The notes below the pieces were generated by a model, which saw only the letters and a program-made list of their open reading frames with translations, was not told the DNA's origin and did no database searches. Source: an uncultured Pseudomonadales bacterium (GTDB taxonomy: Bacteria > Pseudomonadota > Gammaproteobacteria > Pseudomonadales > Azotimanducaceae). Taken from it: a DNA stretch of 64,000 nt. Where the stretch lies: positions 3,651,617-3,715,616 of the forward strand of contig OX638346.1 in the NCBI GenBank assembly GCA_951813515.1. Reading direction: 5' to 3'. Numbering within the stretch: the first letter of the stretch is position 1; every line of letters begins with the position of its first letter. A program made the translations under genes and the position numbers. Shown one piece after another: positions 17,943 to 27,005 of the stretch.

Positions 17943-18851
17943 ATGCCGACCGAGATACCCGATACCCCCCGCACACATCGCTCGCTCTGGATGGACGTGT
18001 GGCTGACGTTCCGCCAGCACACGGGGGCGCTCATCGGCGTCGGCGTTTTCGCGACCATCGTGCTGGCGGTGTTCCTCGGCCCGTTCGTCCACGGCGTCGA
18101 TCCGCAGTACCTCGACCTCCAGGCGAGGAACCAGGGAGTTTCATTTGCGCACCCGCTGGGCACCGACAACCTGGGCCGCGACACCCTCGCGCAAGTCTTC
18201 GCCGGAGGCCGCATCTCTCTCGCCGTCGGGTTTGCCGCGATGTTCCTCTCGCTAGTACTCGGGACGGCGGTGGGCACGCTTGCAGGCTATTTCAGGCGCC
18301 TGGACGGGCCGCTGATGCGATTCACCGACCTGTTTCTCGCGTTGCCGCTCCTGCCGCTGTTGCTGGTCATCATCATGTTGTTCCGCGACACGCTGCGTAA
18401 CGCATTCGGCCCGGAGACCGGCATCTTTTTCCTCATCGTCTTCGTCATCGGTATCACGAGCTGGATGCAGACGGCGCGGATCGTCCGCGGCGAGGTACTC
18501 GCCATCAAGGAACGCGAGTTCATTACCGCCGCCCGCAGCATCGGCACGCGGGAGCGGCGCATCGTCAGCCGACACATTCTTCCCAATGCGCTGAGCCCCA
18601 TCATGGTCTCGGCCACGCTTGGCATCGCCAACGCGATCATCACGGAGTCCGCGCTGTCGTTCCTCGGGCTCGGATTTCCGCCCGACTTCCCCACCTGGGG
18701 TCGCCTGCTTTTCGACGGCGCGAACTTCATTACCATCACACCGGCGCGGGTCTTGTGGCCCGGGCTCGCGATCTCGCTCACCGTCCTGAGCGTCAACTAC
18801 ATCGGCGACGGACTGCGCGACGCCCTCGACCCCAGGTTACGGGATACCTGA
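17943..18851 (+). CDS. dppC: Peptide/nickel ABC transporter permease (DppC/OppC)
   Basis: A 302-residue second permease. HPLGTDNLGRDTLAQVFAGGRISL is the typical DppC signature, followed by the EAA-type loop AARSIGTRERRIVSRHILPNA and a C-terminal LDPRLRDT. It ends the operon; the XRE gene begins about 100 bases downstream behind its own palindromic operator. Confidence 0.92.
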   Translation: MPTEIPDTPRTHRSLWMDVWLTFRQHTGALIGVGVFATIVLAVFLGPFVHGVDPQYLDLQARNQGVSFAHPLGTDNLGRDTLAQVFAGGRISLAVGFAAMFLSLVLGTAVGTLAGYFRRLDGPLMRFTDLFLALPLLPLLLVIIMLFRDTLRNAFGPETGIFFLIVFVIGITSWMQTARIVRGEVLAIKEREFITAARSIGTRERRIVSRHILPNALSPIMVSATLGIANAIITESALSFLGLGFPPDFPTWGRLLFDGANFITITPARVLWPGLAISLTVLSVNYIGDGLRDALDPRLRDT

Positions 18852-18916
18852 GACGCCACAATGGGCCGGATCCCCTACCCGGCCCGAGGAATATCCGCTT
18901 GCACGAACGACTTGCT

Positions 18917-18935
18917 GCCAATATGACTTATTGGC
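18917..18935. promoter_or_regulatory. Palindromic operator upstream of the XRE gene
   Basis: A perfect inverted repeat, GCCAATA-tgact-TATTGGC, ends 13 bases before the XRE ATG (18949). It is overlapped by a second palindrome, CTTAT-tggct-ATAAG (18927-18941). A TGACTTAT half-site recurs at about 19285, just upstream of the Sir2 gene. Position and symmetry fit an autoregulatory operator for the encoded HTH protein, but binding is inferred. Confidence 0.6.
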
Positions 18936-18948
18936 TATAAGACCCGCC

Positions 18949-19275
18949 ATGATTCTGCGAAGTCTGGTGCGTGAGGCCCGCAAACGCGCGGGACTCACAC
19001 AGGTCGCCCTGGCGAGACGGGCCAACGTTGCCCAATCCACGGTTGCCCGTATCGAGTCGGGTGCGCGCGTTCCCTCTTCCGACATGATAGAGCGCCTGGT
19101 CCGAGCAGCCGGCTACGAAATATCTGTCGGTCTGAGTGAGGCGGATCACGACGCGAGTTCGCTCTTCGAGCGCACGCTTCGGCAAACGCCCAAGCAGCGT
19201 CTGGCCAGTGCCACGAGCACCGCGCGGTTCGTCCTCCGCGGTCGCGCGACCATGCGGCGGGCGAGCGATGGCTAG
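18949..19275 (+). CDS. XRE-family HTH regulator (antitoxin-like)
   Basis: A 108-residue DNA-binding protein whose first 55 residues form a Cro/cI-type HTH (RKRAGLTQVALARRANVAQSTVARIESGARVPS). The rest (SLFERTLRQTPKQRLASATS) is a short tail. I use ATG 18949; a TTG six codons upstream lies within the operator. Proteins of this type are often antitoxin-like regulators encoded next to a nucleotidyltransferase or HipA-like partner; here the next gene is Sir2, 48 bases downstream on the same strand. Partnership with Sir2 is inference from gene order. Confidence 0.8.
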   Translation: MILRSLVREARKRAGLTQVALARRANVAQSTVARIESGARVPSSDMIERLVRAAGYEISVGLSEADHDASSLFERTLRQTPKQRLASATSTARFVLRGRATMRRASDG

Positions 19276-19323
19276 CCCTGAATCTGACTTATCATGCGGG
19301 CGGCGGCAGGAACGAAAAACGAC

Positions 19324-20082
19324 ATGGAGAACATCGGTCTTCTCGACGAAATGCGTCGGCTGCTCGATGCAGCGCAACGCGCGGTGGTCTTCACCGGCGC
19401 GGGGATCAGCACCGAATCCGGCATACCCGACTTCCGCAGCCCCGGCACGGGGCTCTGGAACCGGGTCAAACCCATCGAGTTCGACAGGTTCATGGCGTCG
19501 GATGCGGTCCGCCAGGAGTCCTGGCGCCGTCGGTTCACCGGCGCACGGGAGATGGAGGGGGCGAAACCCAACAAGGGTCACCAGGCGGTCGCGAAACTCG
19601 TCGAGGAAGGCAAGGTCGTCGGCGTCATCACCCAGAACGTGGACAACCTCTTCCAGGATGCCGGCATCCCGGAGCGGCAGGTCGTGGAACTGCATGGGAA
19701 CGCCACATATGCCACGTGCCTCACCTGCGGCACGCGCTACGAAATGGAGGCGCTCAAGACCCAGTTCGGCGAGCGGGAACGGATAGATCCCTGCAGGTTG
19801 TGCGGCGGCATCATAAAGAGCGCGACCATCTCGTTCGGCCAGGCGATGCCGGAAGATGCCATGCGGCGCGCGCGGGAGTACACGGAATCCTGCGACCTGA
19901 TGCTGGCCACCGGGTCGACGCTCATCGTCTATCCGGCGGCGGGATTCCCCGAATACGCCAAGCGCCTCGGCGCGCGGCTTGTGATACTCAACAGGGAGGC
20001 GACGCCGCTCGACGGCATTGCCGACCTCGTCGTGCATGACGAGATCGGCCGCGCCCTGTCCTACGTCGTGGGTATCAACTGA
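19324..20082 (+). CDS. NAD-dependent protein deacylase, Sir2 family
   Basis: A 252-residue sirtuin. NAD-binding and catalytic motifs are in order: GAGISTESGIPDFRS, TQNVDNLFQDAG, the catalytic His in VVELHGNA, then a complete zinc site (CLTC and CRLC). GSTLIVYPAAGFPEYA completes the Rossmann domain. It removes acyl groups from lysines using NAD. ATG 19324 begins right before the conserved region; ATG 19294 is an alternative. It may be cotranscribed with the XRE gene. With its zinc site it resembles housekeeping-type sirtuins, not the zinc-less Sir2 domains of phage-defence proteins. Confidence 0.9.
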   Translation: MENIGLLDEMRRLLDAAQRAVVFTGAGISTESGIPDFRSPGTGLWNRVKPIEFDRFMASDAVRQESWRRRFTGAREMEGAKPNKGHQAVAKLVEEGKVVGVITQNVDNLFQDAGIPERQVVELHGNATYATCLTCGTRYEMEALKTQFGERERIDPCRLCGGIIKSATISFGQAMPEDAMRRAREYTESCDLMLATGSTLIVYPAAGFPEYAKRLGARLVILNREATPLDGIADLVVHDEIGRALSYVVGIN

Positions 20083-20103
20083 AGCGGCGGCCCGCCGGGC
20101 AAC

Positions 20104-21360
20104 TCATTCGGTTACGTCCGGCTCCAGGGGCTTCTCAAGCTCGCGCCAGTCGATGTCGCCGTCGTCCGCGAAGTCCTCGAAGTCGAGAACGCCCATTTCT
20201 TCGAACTTCGGGCGGATCCGCTCGGTGAGCAGTCCTATGCGCTTGAGGTTGGGTATCACCCTTTCGTACAGGCGCGTCTGGAAATCGGCATTGATGCCGC
20301 GCTCGACCAGCACCCGTTTTGCTTCGTCGACATCCCAGCCGAAGTAGCGGAACACATCGGTCGCGATCAGCCGGTCGCGGCTGACGACGCAGGCTTCGTA
20401 CGCGAACTGCGCGCGATCCTCCCGCTCTTCTTCCGACAGCGTCTGGATGAAGTCTTGGAGGTAGTTCACGCCGAACGTCACGTGTCGCGCCTCATCGCGG
20501 ATGACGAGGTAGAGCAGTTCCTTCAGCACGGGGTCGTTGGTGTCGTTCCTCGCGGTGTGAAACGCGGCCAGCGCGAGCCCTTCCAGGATAATCTGCATGC
20601 CGATGAACTTGAGGTCCCAGCGTTCGTCCGTGAGGATCTTGTCCAGCAGATCCTTCAGGCCGCGCGTAACCGGATACCGGAATCCCACCTTGGTCTTGAG
20701 GTATCGATTGAACACCTCGACATGCCGCGCCTCATCAAACGTCTGTGACGCCGCATAGAGTTTTGCGTTGAAGGTCGGCGCGCTCGACGCGAGCTGCGAA
20801 GCGACCAGCAGCGCACCCTGCTCGCCGTGGAGGAATTGCGACAGTGACCACGCTTGATTGTGAAAAAAGTACTCGACCCTGCGCTCCGCGGACATTGCGT
20901 CCCACGGCGCATAGCCGTTCCAGGGGTTGTCCGTGAGCCATGACTCGATCTGTTCGTCGTCCCACGGCTCGGCATCCTGCCAGTCCGGGGTCTGGTCCCA
21001 GTGGATATCGAAGCTCGCGTTCCAGTTGAGACGCTTGCCGAGCTCGTAGAGTTTGCGTATGCGGTCCTCGGCGACCCGATAGTCCCAGTTGTAGCTGCAG
21101 GTGAGAGGGGTCTTGAAGATCTCAGCGACATGCTCGACCTCCGCGGGGCCAAGCGACGCTGGCTGTTCCCCGTCGCTAACGGTCCGCGCGATGCGTTCTT
21201 CGCCGTTTTTGGCCACTCGACTTTCGGGCCTGAACCGGGCGATCGAGCGCGGCGCGTCCTTGACGCGGTTAATCAACATTCCATCTTTTCCGGGTGTTTC
21301 GTTGTAGTTTTGGACAGTAGCACAGTCGGATAGCGGTAGCGTGACATATGGACCCTTCAC
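20104..21360 (-). CDS. Ferritin-like diiron protein
   Basis: A protein of 418 residues from ATG 21360, or 391 from ATG 21279, which I consider more likely because the first 27 residues look non-coding. Two helices carry iron-binding EXXH motifs, ASQTFDEARHVEVF and LVIRDEARHVTFGVNY, with further Glu residues (HGEQG, ILEGLALAAFH) in the expected helices, so it should bind a di-iron centre. This pattern fits ferritin-like oxygenases or reductases (AurF/ribonucleotide-reductase-like fold). Substrate and pathway are unknown. It is convergent with the Sir2 gene (21 bases apart). Confidence 0.75.
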   Translation of the reverse strand: MKGPYVTLPLSDCATVQNYNETPGKDGMLINRVKDAPRSIARFRPESRVAKNGEERIARTVSDGEQPASLGPAEVEHVAEIFKTPLTCSYNWDYRVAEDRIRKLYELGKRLNWNASFDIHWDQTPDWQDAEPWDDEQIESWLTDNPWNGYAPWDAMSAERRVEYFFHNQAWSLSQFLHGEQGALLVASQLASSAPTFNAKLYAASQTFDEARHVEVFNRYLKTKVGFRYPVTRGLKDLLDKILTDERWDLKFIGMQIILEGLALAAFHTARNDTNDPVLKELLYLVIRDEARHVTFGVNYLQDFIQTLSEEEREDRAQFAYEACVVSRDRLIATDVFRYFGWDVDEAKRVLVERGINADFQTRLYERVIPNLKRIGLLTERIRPKFEEMGVLDFEDFADDGDIDWRELEKPLEPDVTE

Positions 21361-21388
21361 GTGCGGTTAGGTTCCGCGGGGGAATGCG

Positions 21389-22219
21389 ATGGTCGAACTG
21401 ACTTCGGACGCCGGGATGGATCGTGCCGCCAGGACGATCCTGAGGCTAATGCCGACGTGGCGCGCCGACCGCGTCGAACGCATCACCTATCTCGACGGCG
21501 GCTACGCCAACGACAACTATCGCTTCGAATACGGCGGAGAGGCTTTCGTCGTCCGAATCGTCGGTCGCCCTACCCGTCCACGCGACCCGGAGATGCGCTT
21601 CATGCAGCTTCCGGTCGCGCCCGAGGTCGTGGCCGCAGATCGGGCTCGGGGCGATATGATCACGCGCTGGATCGAGGGTACGCTGCTGGCGAAATCACCC
21701 GCCGAACCGTACGAGGCCGCGATGTACCTCCAAGAACTCCACGGCACCGTGCCACGCGGCATAGACCGATACGACGCGGTGCGTATCGTTCGCCACTATT
21801 CGCGCGACGCGCCGGTTTCCCGGATTGCGGCCACGGCGCTGCGCCAACTCGACTGGTCGGTGGAGGACACGGCCGGTTGCCACAACGACTTGAACCCGTG
21901 GAATGTGCTTCGATGCGGCGAAACCTGGCGCACGCTCGACTGGGAGTTCGCCGGCGACAACGACCCGCTGTTCGACCTTGTTGGCCTCGGCTACGGCATG
22001 GAGTACAGCGAAGACGCCTTCGATGCGCTCGTCGCCGCCTACTATCGGAACCGCCCGAGCGACAGGCGCCTGGCTGCGACCCGAATCCTCTACCAGCTTC
22101 GGGAACATGCCTGGGCCCTGCATCAGATCCACCTCGGCAACACGCGCGAGGGAGTGGCGGCCCAGGCCAACGACACCGAACGGGAACTCCAACGCCTGAC
22201 CGGGGGCTACGAGTGGTGA
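21389..22219 (+). CDS. Choline/aminoglycoside kinase-like phosphotransferase
   Basis: A 276-residue member of the APH/choline kinase fold. The Brenner loop CHNDLNPWNVL, with the catalytic Asp, and the metal-binding LDWEFAGDNDPLFDLVGLGYG are intact and closer to choline/ethanolamine kinases than to resistance enzymes. The N-terminal lobe has RITYLDGGYANDNYRFEYGGEAFVVRI. It most likely phosphorylates a small alcohol or amino alcohol, possibly thiamine or choline. A second-start choice is not needed: ATG 21389 precedes the conserved lobe by the normal distance. Confidence 0.82.
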   Translation: MVELTSDAGMDRAARTILRLMPTWRADRVERITYLDGGYANDNYRFEYGGEAFVVRIVGRPTRPRDPEMRFMQLPVAPEVVAADRARGDMITRWIEGTLLAKSPAEPYEAAMYLQELHGTVPRGIDRYDAVRIVRHYSRDAPVSRIAATALRQLDWSVEDTAGCHNDLNPWNVLRCGETWRTLDWEFAGDNDPLFDLVGLGYGMEYSEDAFDALVAAYYRNRPSDRRLAATRILYQLREHAWALHQIHLGNTREGVAAQANDTERELQRLTGGYEW

Positions 22220-22230
22220 GGAACCGCGGT

Positions 22231-22758
22231 CTAAGGATCCGGCGGGTCAATGCCATGACGTTCCAGCACCGCCAGGGCGGATTGCAGCCGCGCGCCCTCG
22301 GTTCCGCCAACGATGCCGAACCTTGTCCCGCGTTCCGCGAGCGCTGCCTTATAGATGTCGAACAGCCGCTCCCGGTCAAATTGCGATTCGCGCAGCGGAT
22401 CGGGTTCCCAAGCCAGATCCGGGCGCGTGAGCAAGTACGTGCGTGGAGGTTGCGAGCGAATCGTCGCCTGCACCCAGTCCGGCACCCGCCCGTATCTTTC
22501 CTGCCACCAGATGCGAATCACCAACATGTCAGTGTCCAATACGAGCACGCCGGGCACCCTCTTCAGCGCACGGTTCTCAAGGTCCACCTGGCCCCGGGCG
22601 ATTGCCGCGAGGTCGTTCTCGTCGTAGTTTCGCCGGTCGGCCAGGTATGCGCGGGCGTATTCCTCCACCCACGGCGCACTGAATCGCTTCGCCAGCGCCA
22701 CGGCGAGTGTCGTCTTGCCGCAGCTTTCGGGACCGACGATGGAGATGATCTGCGTCAC
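22231..22758 (-). CDS. NadR-like AAA/P-loop kinase
   Basis: A 175-residue P-loop protein. Walker A is GPESCGKTTLA at residues 9-19, followed by VEEYARAYL and a late LLTRPDLAWEPDPLRE, all features of the C-terminal ribosylnicotinamide kinase domain of NadR and its stand-alone homologues. The enzyme would phosphorylate nicotinamide riboside to NMN for NAD salvage. It is convergent with the phosphotransferase gene, with 11 bases between stops. Confidence 0.82.
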   Translation of the reverse strand: MTQIISIVGPESCGKTTLAVALAKRFSAPWVEEYARAYLADRRNYDENDLAAIARGQVDLENRALKRVPGVLVLDTDMLVIRIWWQERYGRVPDWVQATIRSQPPRTYLLTRPDLAWEPDPLRESQFDRERLFDIYKAALAERGTRFGIVGGTEGARLQSALAVLERHGIDPPDP

Positions 22759-22798
22759 CGCGCCAGTGTAGATCAGGAGGGCCGCCCCGGGGCATTCC

Positions 22799-22850
22799 CA
22801 TCATGCGGGAGCCTTCAGCCGGGGAAGCTTCCCCGACCGCTGACGCGTAA
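22799..22850. repeat. REP-like palindromic sequence
   Basis: An intergenic palindrome-bearing stretch. GAGCCTTCAGCCGGGGA matches the linker of the livG repeat array with one mismatch, and is followed by GGGGAAGCTTCCCC, a perfect 14-bp palindrome. It lies between the divergent NadR-like and response-regulator genes, a typical place for REP elements. Confidence 0.45.
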
Positions 22851-22942
22851 GGAAGCACTGGCATTTCGCCCATCGCCGGAGGCGTACTTCCATGCAACGA
22901 GGACTTGCTAAAATCACGCCGGGTGTCGTGTTAGGACTCTTC

Positions 22943-23644
22943 ATGACAAAGACTATCGCCATCGTCGAGGACGATCCGGATCAGCGTGCCAACTACGCGG
23001 ACGCGATCACCGCGAAAGGTTACGACGTTACCGAGTACGACAATCGCGAGACGGCGCTTTCCGGTTTCGAGCGGCAACTGCCGGATCTCGTGATTCTCGA
23101 CATCGTGCTCGGCAACGAAGTCGATGCCGGCTTTCAGCTTTGCCGCGACCTGCTCTCCCGGGCACCGTCGCTCCCGGTCATCTTCCTTACGGAACGGATC
23201 GACGAGATCGACAAGATTTCCGGGCTCAGGCTCGGCGCTTGGGACTATCTTCCAAAACCCATTTCCCTCGACTACCTCGCCGAGCGCATCTCCTCGCTGC
23301 TGCGCATAGACGAAGTGCGCACGACAAACCAGGGCAACTCGTCCGACCGCAGCCGACAGATCGGCGATCTCGACCTGAACCAGGATGCGCTCCTGGTCTC
23401 CTGGAAGAAACAGCGCATCAACCTGTCGGGCACCGAGTTCCGCATGCTGGCCAAGCTTGTCCGCCGTCCTGGACATGCTGTCAGCTATGAGATGCTCATG
23501 GACGCGACCATGCAGAGCTTCGTCACGAACAACACCATCAACACCCACATGCGGAACATCCGCAAGAAGTTCCAGGCGGTCGACCCGCAATTCGCCTGCA
23601 TCAAGAGCGAGTACGGCTTCGGCTATCGCTGGTCGGTGACATGA
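22943..23644 (+). CDS. OmpR-type response regulator (dedicated-sortase-system-like)
   Basis: A 233-residue regulator. The receiver (about residues 1-120) has acidic EDD, the phosphoacceptor Asp in LVILDIVLG and the Lys of LPKPISLDY. The C-terminal winged helix ends GFGYRW, as in OmpR/PhoB proteins. I start it at ATG 22943; the open frame extends 17 codons upstream without a better start. The length of the receiver loop (GNEVDAGFQLC) and pairing with the 706-residue kinase recall the PdsR/PdsS pair of the proteobacterial dedicated sortase system, from memory only. It overlaps the kinase gene by an ATGA. Confidence 0.88.
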   Translation: MTKTIAIVEDDPDQRANYADAITAKGYDVTEYDNRETALSGFERQLPDLVILDIVLGNEVDAGFQLCRDLLSRAPSLPVIFLTERIDEIDKISGLRLGAWDYLPKPISLDYLAERISSLLRIDEVRTTNQGNSSDRSRQIGDLDLNQDALLVSWKKQRINLSGTEFRMLAKLVRRPGHAVSYEMLMDATMQSFVTNNTINTHMRNIRKKFQAVDPQFACIKSEYGFGYRWSVT

Positions 23645-25761
23645 AGATCGGTTCCAGGTTCCGCGGCCCGCGCCTGCGCACGAAGCTGCTGCTGCTCGCA
23701 CTCGGTGTGCTGGCGCTGCCCTACCTGTCCTATCTCCAGCTCGCAGAAATGGAGCGGCTGCTGATCCAGGGCCAGTCCAATGCACAGTTGCTCACCGCCG
23801 AGGGCATCTCGACCCTGTTCAATGATCGCCAAGACCTGTTCAACGATCTTCCCGTCAGTCTGGAGGACTACGAAACGCTCTTCGCACATCCAATCGAAAG
23901 TCCCGTGCGCCTCGACGGCGGGATCGAGGATTGGGGCGAAGTGGAAACCCGGATGCAGCGATTCGGTGCCGAGGACGGCGAAGTCCGGGATGGCAGCTTC
24001 AGCCTGGTCCTCGGCGAACGGGGCGGATATCTCTACGGGTTCATGACGATCCTGGACGACCTGCGGATATACCGCGAACCGTCCTCCCTGCGGCTCGACA
24101 ATGCCGACCATGTGCGTCTGAGCTTCATCCGTACCGACGGCGACGAGGGACGGGCCACCATCACCCTGCCCCGCCCCGGGGTCACCACGGCATATCGCAT
24201 GCAGGAGGACTGGCGCTACGCGGAAACCGGCGCCCCGGCGAAACAGATCCAGGGATATGTGACGGAAACCGGGACGGGATACGACGTCGAGTTCCGGCTG
24301 CCGCTGTCGCTGCTCGGGTCGCGACGATACTTCGGCGTCGCCTTCGCGGATGTGGATGCTGAGACGGGCGAGATGCGTTCGCTCACACAAACGCTACCCA
24401 CCGCCGGCAAGGAGAGCTTCAATCTCGTGATTCTCCGCTCTCCGGAGTTGCTGAACATCATCGAGGGACTCGGCTATTCGGGCTCCCGTATTCTCATCAT
24501 CGACCCGGAGCGGAGAGTGCGCGCCGAAACCGGCAGCCACACCATCGCCGGCGAGCCCCGCGACGAGTCCGACTGGGTCTACAAGATCGGCGAGTGGATC
24601 CGCAGGTTCTCATCCACCGTGCCGGAGGCCGGAACGGTCGAGGAGGTCATTGACGCCTCACTTGAGGGCGGACCGATCGCGCTGCCGCGCGTGCTGGAGA
24701 ACGGCGTAGAGATCATCACCGCGGCGTATCCCATCGTTTCGGAAGACGCCGTCCTCGGCACCGTGCTGGTCGAACAGAACATGGATGAGATCCTGGCTTT
24801 CCAATACCAGGCGATCGAACGGGTCATGCTCGTCTCCGCACTGATCCTGCTGTTCGTGTTCCTGGCGCTGTTCGCATTTTCGGCCCGGCTGGCATGGCGG
24901 ATACGCAACCTGCGCCGCGAAGCGGCGGCAGCGATCGATGAATACGGACGACTGCGCACCTTGTCGCTCAAAGCCGAACGCGGCGCCGGCGACGAGATCG
25001 GCGACCTGTCGCGCAGCGTGTCCAACGTCCTGACCCGCCTGCACCAGCACAACACGTTCCTCGAGAACATGCCGCGCACGCTCCGCCACGAGATCAACAA
25101 TCCGCTCAATACGCTAAGCACCTCGCTGCAGCACCTGGAACACGAGAGTCCCTCCGGCGCGAGCAAGTACCTGGCGAGCGCCAAGCGCGGGGTCATGCTG
25201 ATCGGCTCCATCGTGCAGAATCTGGCCGACGCCGCGAATCTCGAGGAGTCCCTGCAGGCGGAGGAACTCGAAGTCATAGACATGCAGCAGTTCCTCGAGC
25301 GCTACGTCGGCAACCTGAAGGCGACCCAGAAGCATCGGGAGATCGTCTTCCGGGGCGTCTCGCATCCGCTGCTTGCCCGCATCGCGGATTTCAGGGTCGA
25401 ACAGCTCCTGGACAAGATCATCGACAACGCCGTCGACTTCCACCATGCGGGTAGTCCCATCAAGGTGCAGCTCGACGACTACGGGGACTCGCTGCAGATT
25501 ACCGTCGCCAATCGGGGACCCGTGCTGCCCACCGCCGACGGCCAGTCGCTGTTTGAATCCATGGTGAGTCACCGCGGTCCGCAGAGCCGGCTGCATTTCG
25601 GTCTTGGCCTCTACGTCGTGCGCGTGATCGCCGAGTACCACGGCGGCTCGGTCAGAGCCGCCAACCTGGCGGACGGCTCAGGCGTCGCCATCATGGTGCG
25701 CCTACCCTTGGTCTCTTCTGTCGCCGCGAACGAGGAACTGCGGGCAGCGCGGTCCAGCTAA
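23641..25761 (+). CDS. Sensor histidine kinase with a large periplasmic domain
   Basis: A 706-residue membrane kinase. The first helix is at about residues 15-30. The periplasmic part (about 35-395) begins with a segment resembling a CBM9-like ligand domain (VRLDGGIEDWGEVETRMQ). A second helix at about 398-418 (ALILLFVFLALFAFSA) leads into HAMP. The H-box LRHEINNPLN (His about 483), N-box IIDNAVDF and G-box FGLGLYVVRVIAEYHGGS are intact, so it should be an active kinase. It signals to the adjacent regulator. No sortase or target gene is in this window, unlike the systems it resembles. Confidence 0.85.
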   Translation: MKIGSRFRGPRLRTKLLLLALGVLALPYLSYLQLAEMERLLIQGQSNAQLLTAEGISTLFNDRQDLFNDLPVSLEDYETLFAHPIESPVRLDGGIEDWGEVETRMQRFGAEDGEVRDGSFSLVLGERGGYLYGFMTILDDLRIYREPSSLRLDNADHVRLSFIRTDGDEGRATITLPRPGVTTAYRMQEDWRYAETGAPAKQIQGYVTETGTGYDVEFRLPLSLLGSRRYFGVAFADVDAETGEMRSLTQTLPTAGKESFNLVILRSPELLNIIEGLGYSGSRILIIDPERRVRAETGSHTIAGEPRDESDWVYKIGEWIRRFSSTVPEAGTVEEVIDASLEGGPIALPRVLENGVEIITAAYPIVSEDAVLGTVLVEQNMDEILAFQYQAIERVMLVSALILLFVFLALFAFSARLAWRIRNLRREAAAAIDEYGRLRTLSLKAERGAGDEIGDLSRSVSNVLTRLHQHNTFLENMPRTLRHEINNPLNTLSTSLQHLEHESPSGASKYLASAKRGVMLIGSIVQNLADAANLEESLQAEELEVIDMQQFLERYVGNLKATQKHREIVFRGVSHPLLARIADFRVEQLLDKIIDNAVDFHHAGSPIKVQLDDYGDSLQITVANRGPVLPTADGQSLFESMVSHRGPQSRLHFGLGLYVVRVIAEYHGGSVRAANLADGSGVAIMVRLPLVSSVAANEELRAARSS

Positions 25762-25794
25762 CTGTCTAACAGTCCAACGGGACAACGGCGCTTG

Positions 25795-26988
25795 TCAGCG
25801 CGTCGCCTCACCCAGCAATCCGACCGCTTCGTCCAGTTGCGCGTCAGTCACGTAGGGCGCGGGACCCATGCGAAGCACGGTCCCGCGGTGGTCCGTGAAT
25901 ACCCCGCAACGACGTAAACGTGCGGAGATTTCACCGGCACGGGGCGCCTCCAGCGCGAGGAATCCGCCGCGTCGCTCCAAGGGCAATTCCTGGTTCCAGG
26001 TCAGCACTGCCGGGTCGATGTCCAAGGCCTCGATACCCCGCACGAGCCTTGCCAGCTGGGCCTGGCTGACTGCGCGCAGCAGCGACGTGTTCAACCCCTC
26101 GGACCGAAAGAACCGCAACACGGCGCGAGCCCGGTAGTGGCCCACGGGATCGTAGGTCGAACCGGCGAATCGAAGCGGACCGTCGCCGTACGCGACTCGA
26201 CCCGCACCCGGCTTGTCCGAGAGATTTCCGAACTCGCTGAACCAGCCAGTCAGAACCGGTCGCATCGAGCATTCGGGAGGGATCCGGAGGAAGCAGACGC
26301 CTTCACCGAACTGGCAATACTTGTATCCACCCCCCACGACGAAAGCCCGTTCGAGTCCCATCTTCGATACTGAGAACGGGACCACGTTGACGGAGTGGTA
26401 AGCATCCACCAGCAGGCTTGCGCCGACGTGATCGCACGCCCTGGCGACCTCCCCGAGACCATCCACGATAAGGCTGTTGCGGAACAGGACGGACGAAATC
26501 AGGACTGCGGCGGTACGGTCGTCCAGGGCGTCGACGACGGCCTGGGCGATGGCGCCGGACGCGATCTCCCCGGGTACCCGCACGACCTCCAGACCTTCCT
26601 CCTCCAGCCGCGCCAGTTGTCGCCGCACGGTATGAAACTCCCCATCGGTAGTCACGATCCGGGGCCGATCCCGCAACGGCAGCGCGGACAGGAAGCGGGT
26701 GACGAGTTCGTGGGTGTTCTGGCCCAGTGCGATGTGTCCATCGGCATCGTCGAGCAGGCGGCGGTATCCCTCTCGGACCTCGTCCGCAACCGCCAGCGCA
26801 ACGTCCCACTTGCCGTCGACCAGTTCAGCGGCGTCGTGCCACGCCTGCATCTGCGCCTCGAAGGCGACATCGGGCCACGCTTGATGGGAGTGCCCGGTCA
26901 ACAGAACCCGTTCAGCGACCCTGAAGCGCGAATAGTGTCGGGCAAAGCGGCGGGCCTCGTACCGTTCGGAACTCGTGGAGTCGGTCAC
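25795..26988 (-). CDS. kynU: Kynureninase-type PLP enzyme
   Basis: A 397-residue PLP-dependent enzyme that cleaves kynurenine to anthranilate and alanine (or a close homologue). The PLP lysine is in GGGYKYCQFGEG (Lys223) and the pyridine-binding Asp in LLVDAYHSV (Asp195). I start at GTG 26988, 17 bases after the kynA stop; the frame is open upstream but overlaps kynA. It is placed with tryptophan 2,3-dioxygenase, so a tryptophan-degrading role is well supported. Sequence is somewhat divergent from classical KynU, so a cysteine-desulfurase-like substrate cannot be excluded. Confidence 0.82.
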   Translation of the reverse strand: MTDSTSSERYEARRFARHYSRFRVAERVLLTGHSHQAWPDVAFEAQMQAWHDAAELVDGKWDVALAVADEVREGYRRLLDDADGHIALGQNTHELVTRFLSALPLRDRPRIVTTDGEFHTVRRQLARLEEEGLEVVRVPGEIASGAIAQAVVDALDDRTAAVLISSVLFRNSLIVDGLGEVARACDHVGASLLVDAYHSVNVVPFSVSKMGLERAFVVGGGYKYCQFGEGVCFLRIPPECSMRPVLTGWFSEFGNLSDKPGAGRVAYGDGPLRFAGSTYDPVGHYRARAVLRFFRSEGLNTSLLRAVSQAQLARLVRGIEALDIDPAVLTWNQELPLERRGGFLALEAPRAGEISARLRRCGVFTDHRGTVLRMGPAPYVTDAQLDEAVGLLGEATR

Positions 26989-27005
26989 GGGGTCGCGGCC
27001 GGCGA

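Noticed and set aside
19324..20082. Sir2-based antiphage defence
   Set aside because: The protein is a compact, zinc-binding sirtuin without fused or linked defence domains.
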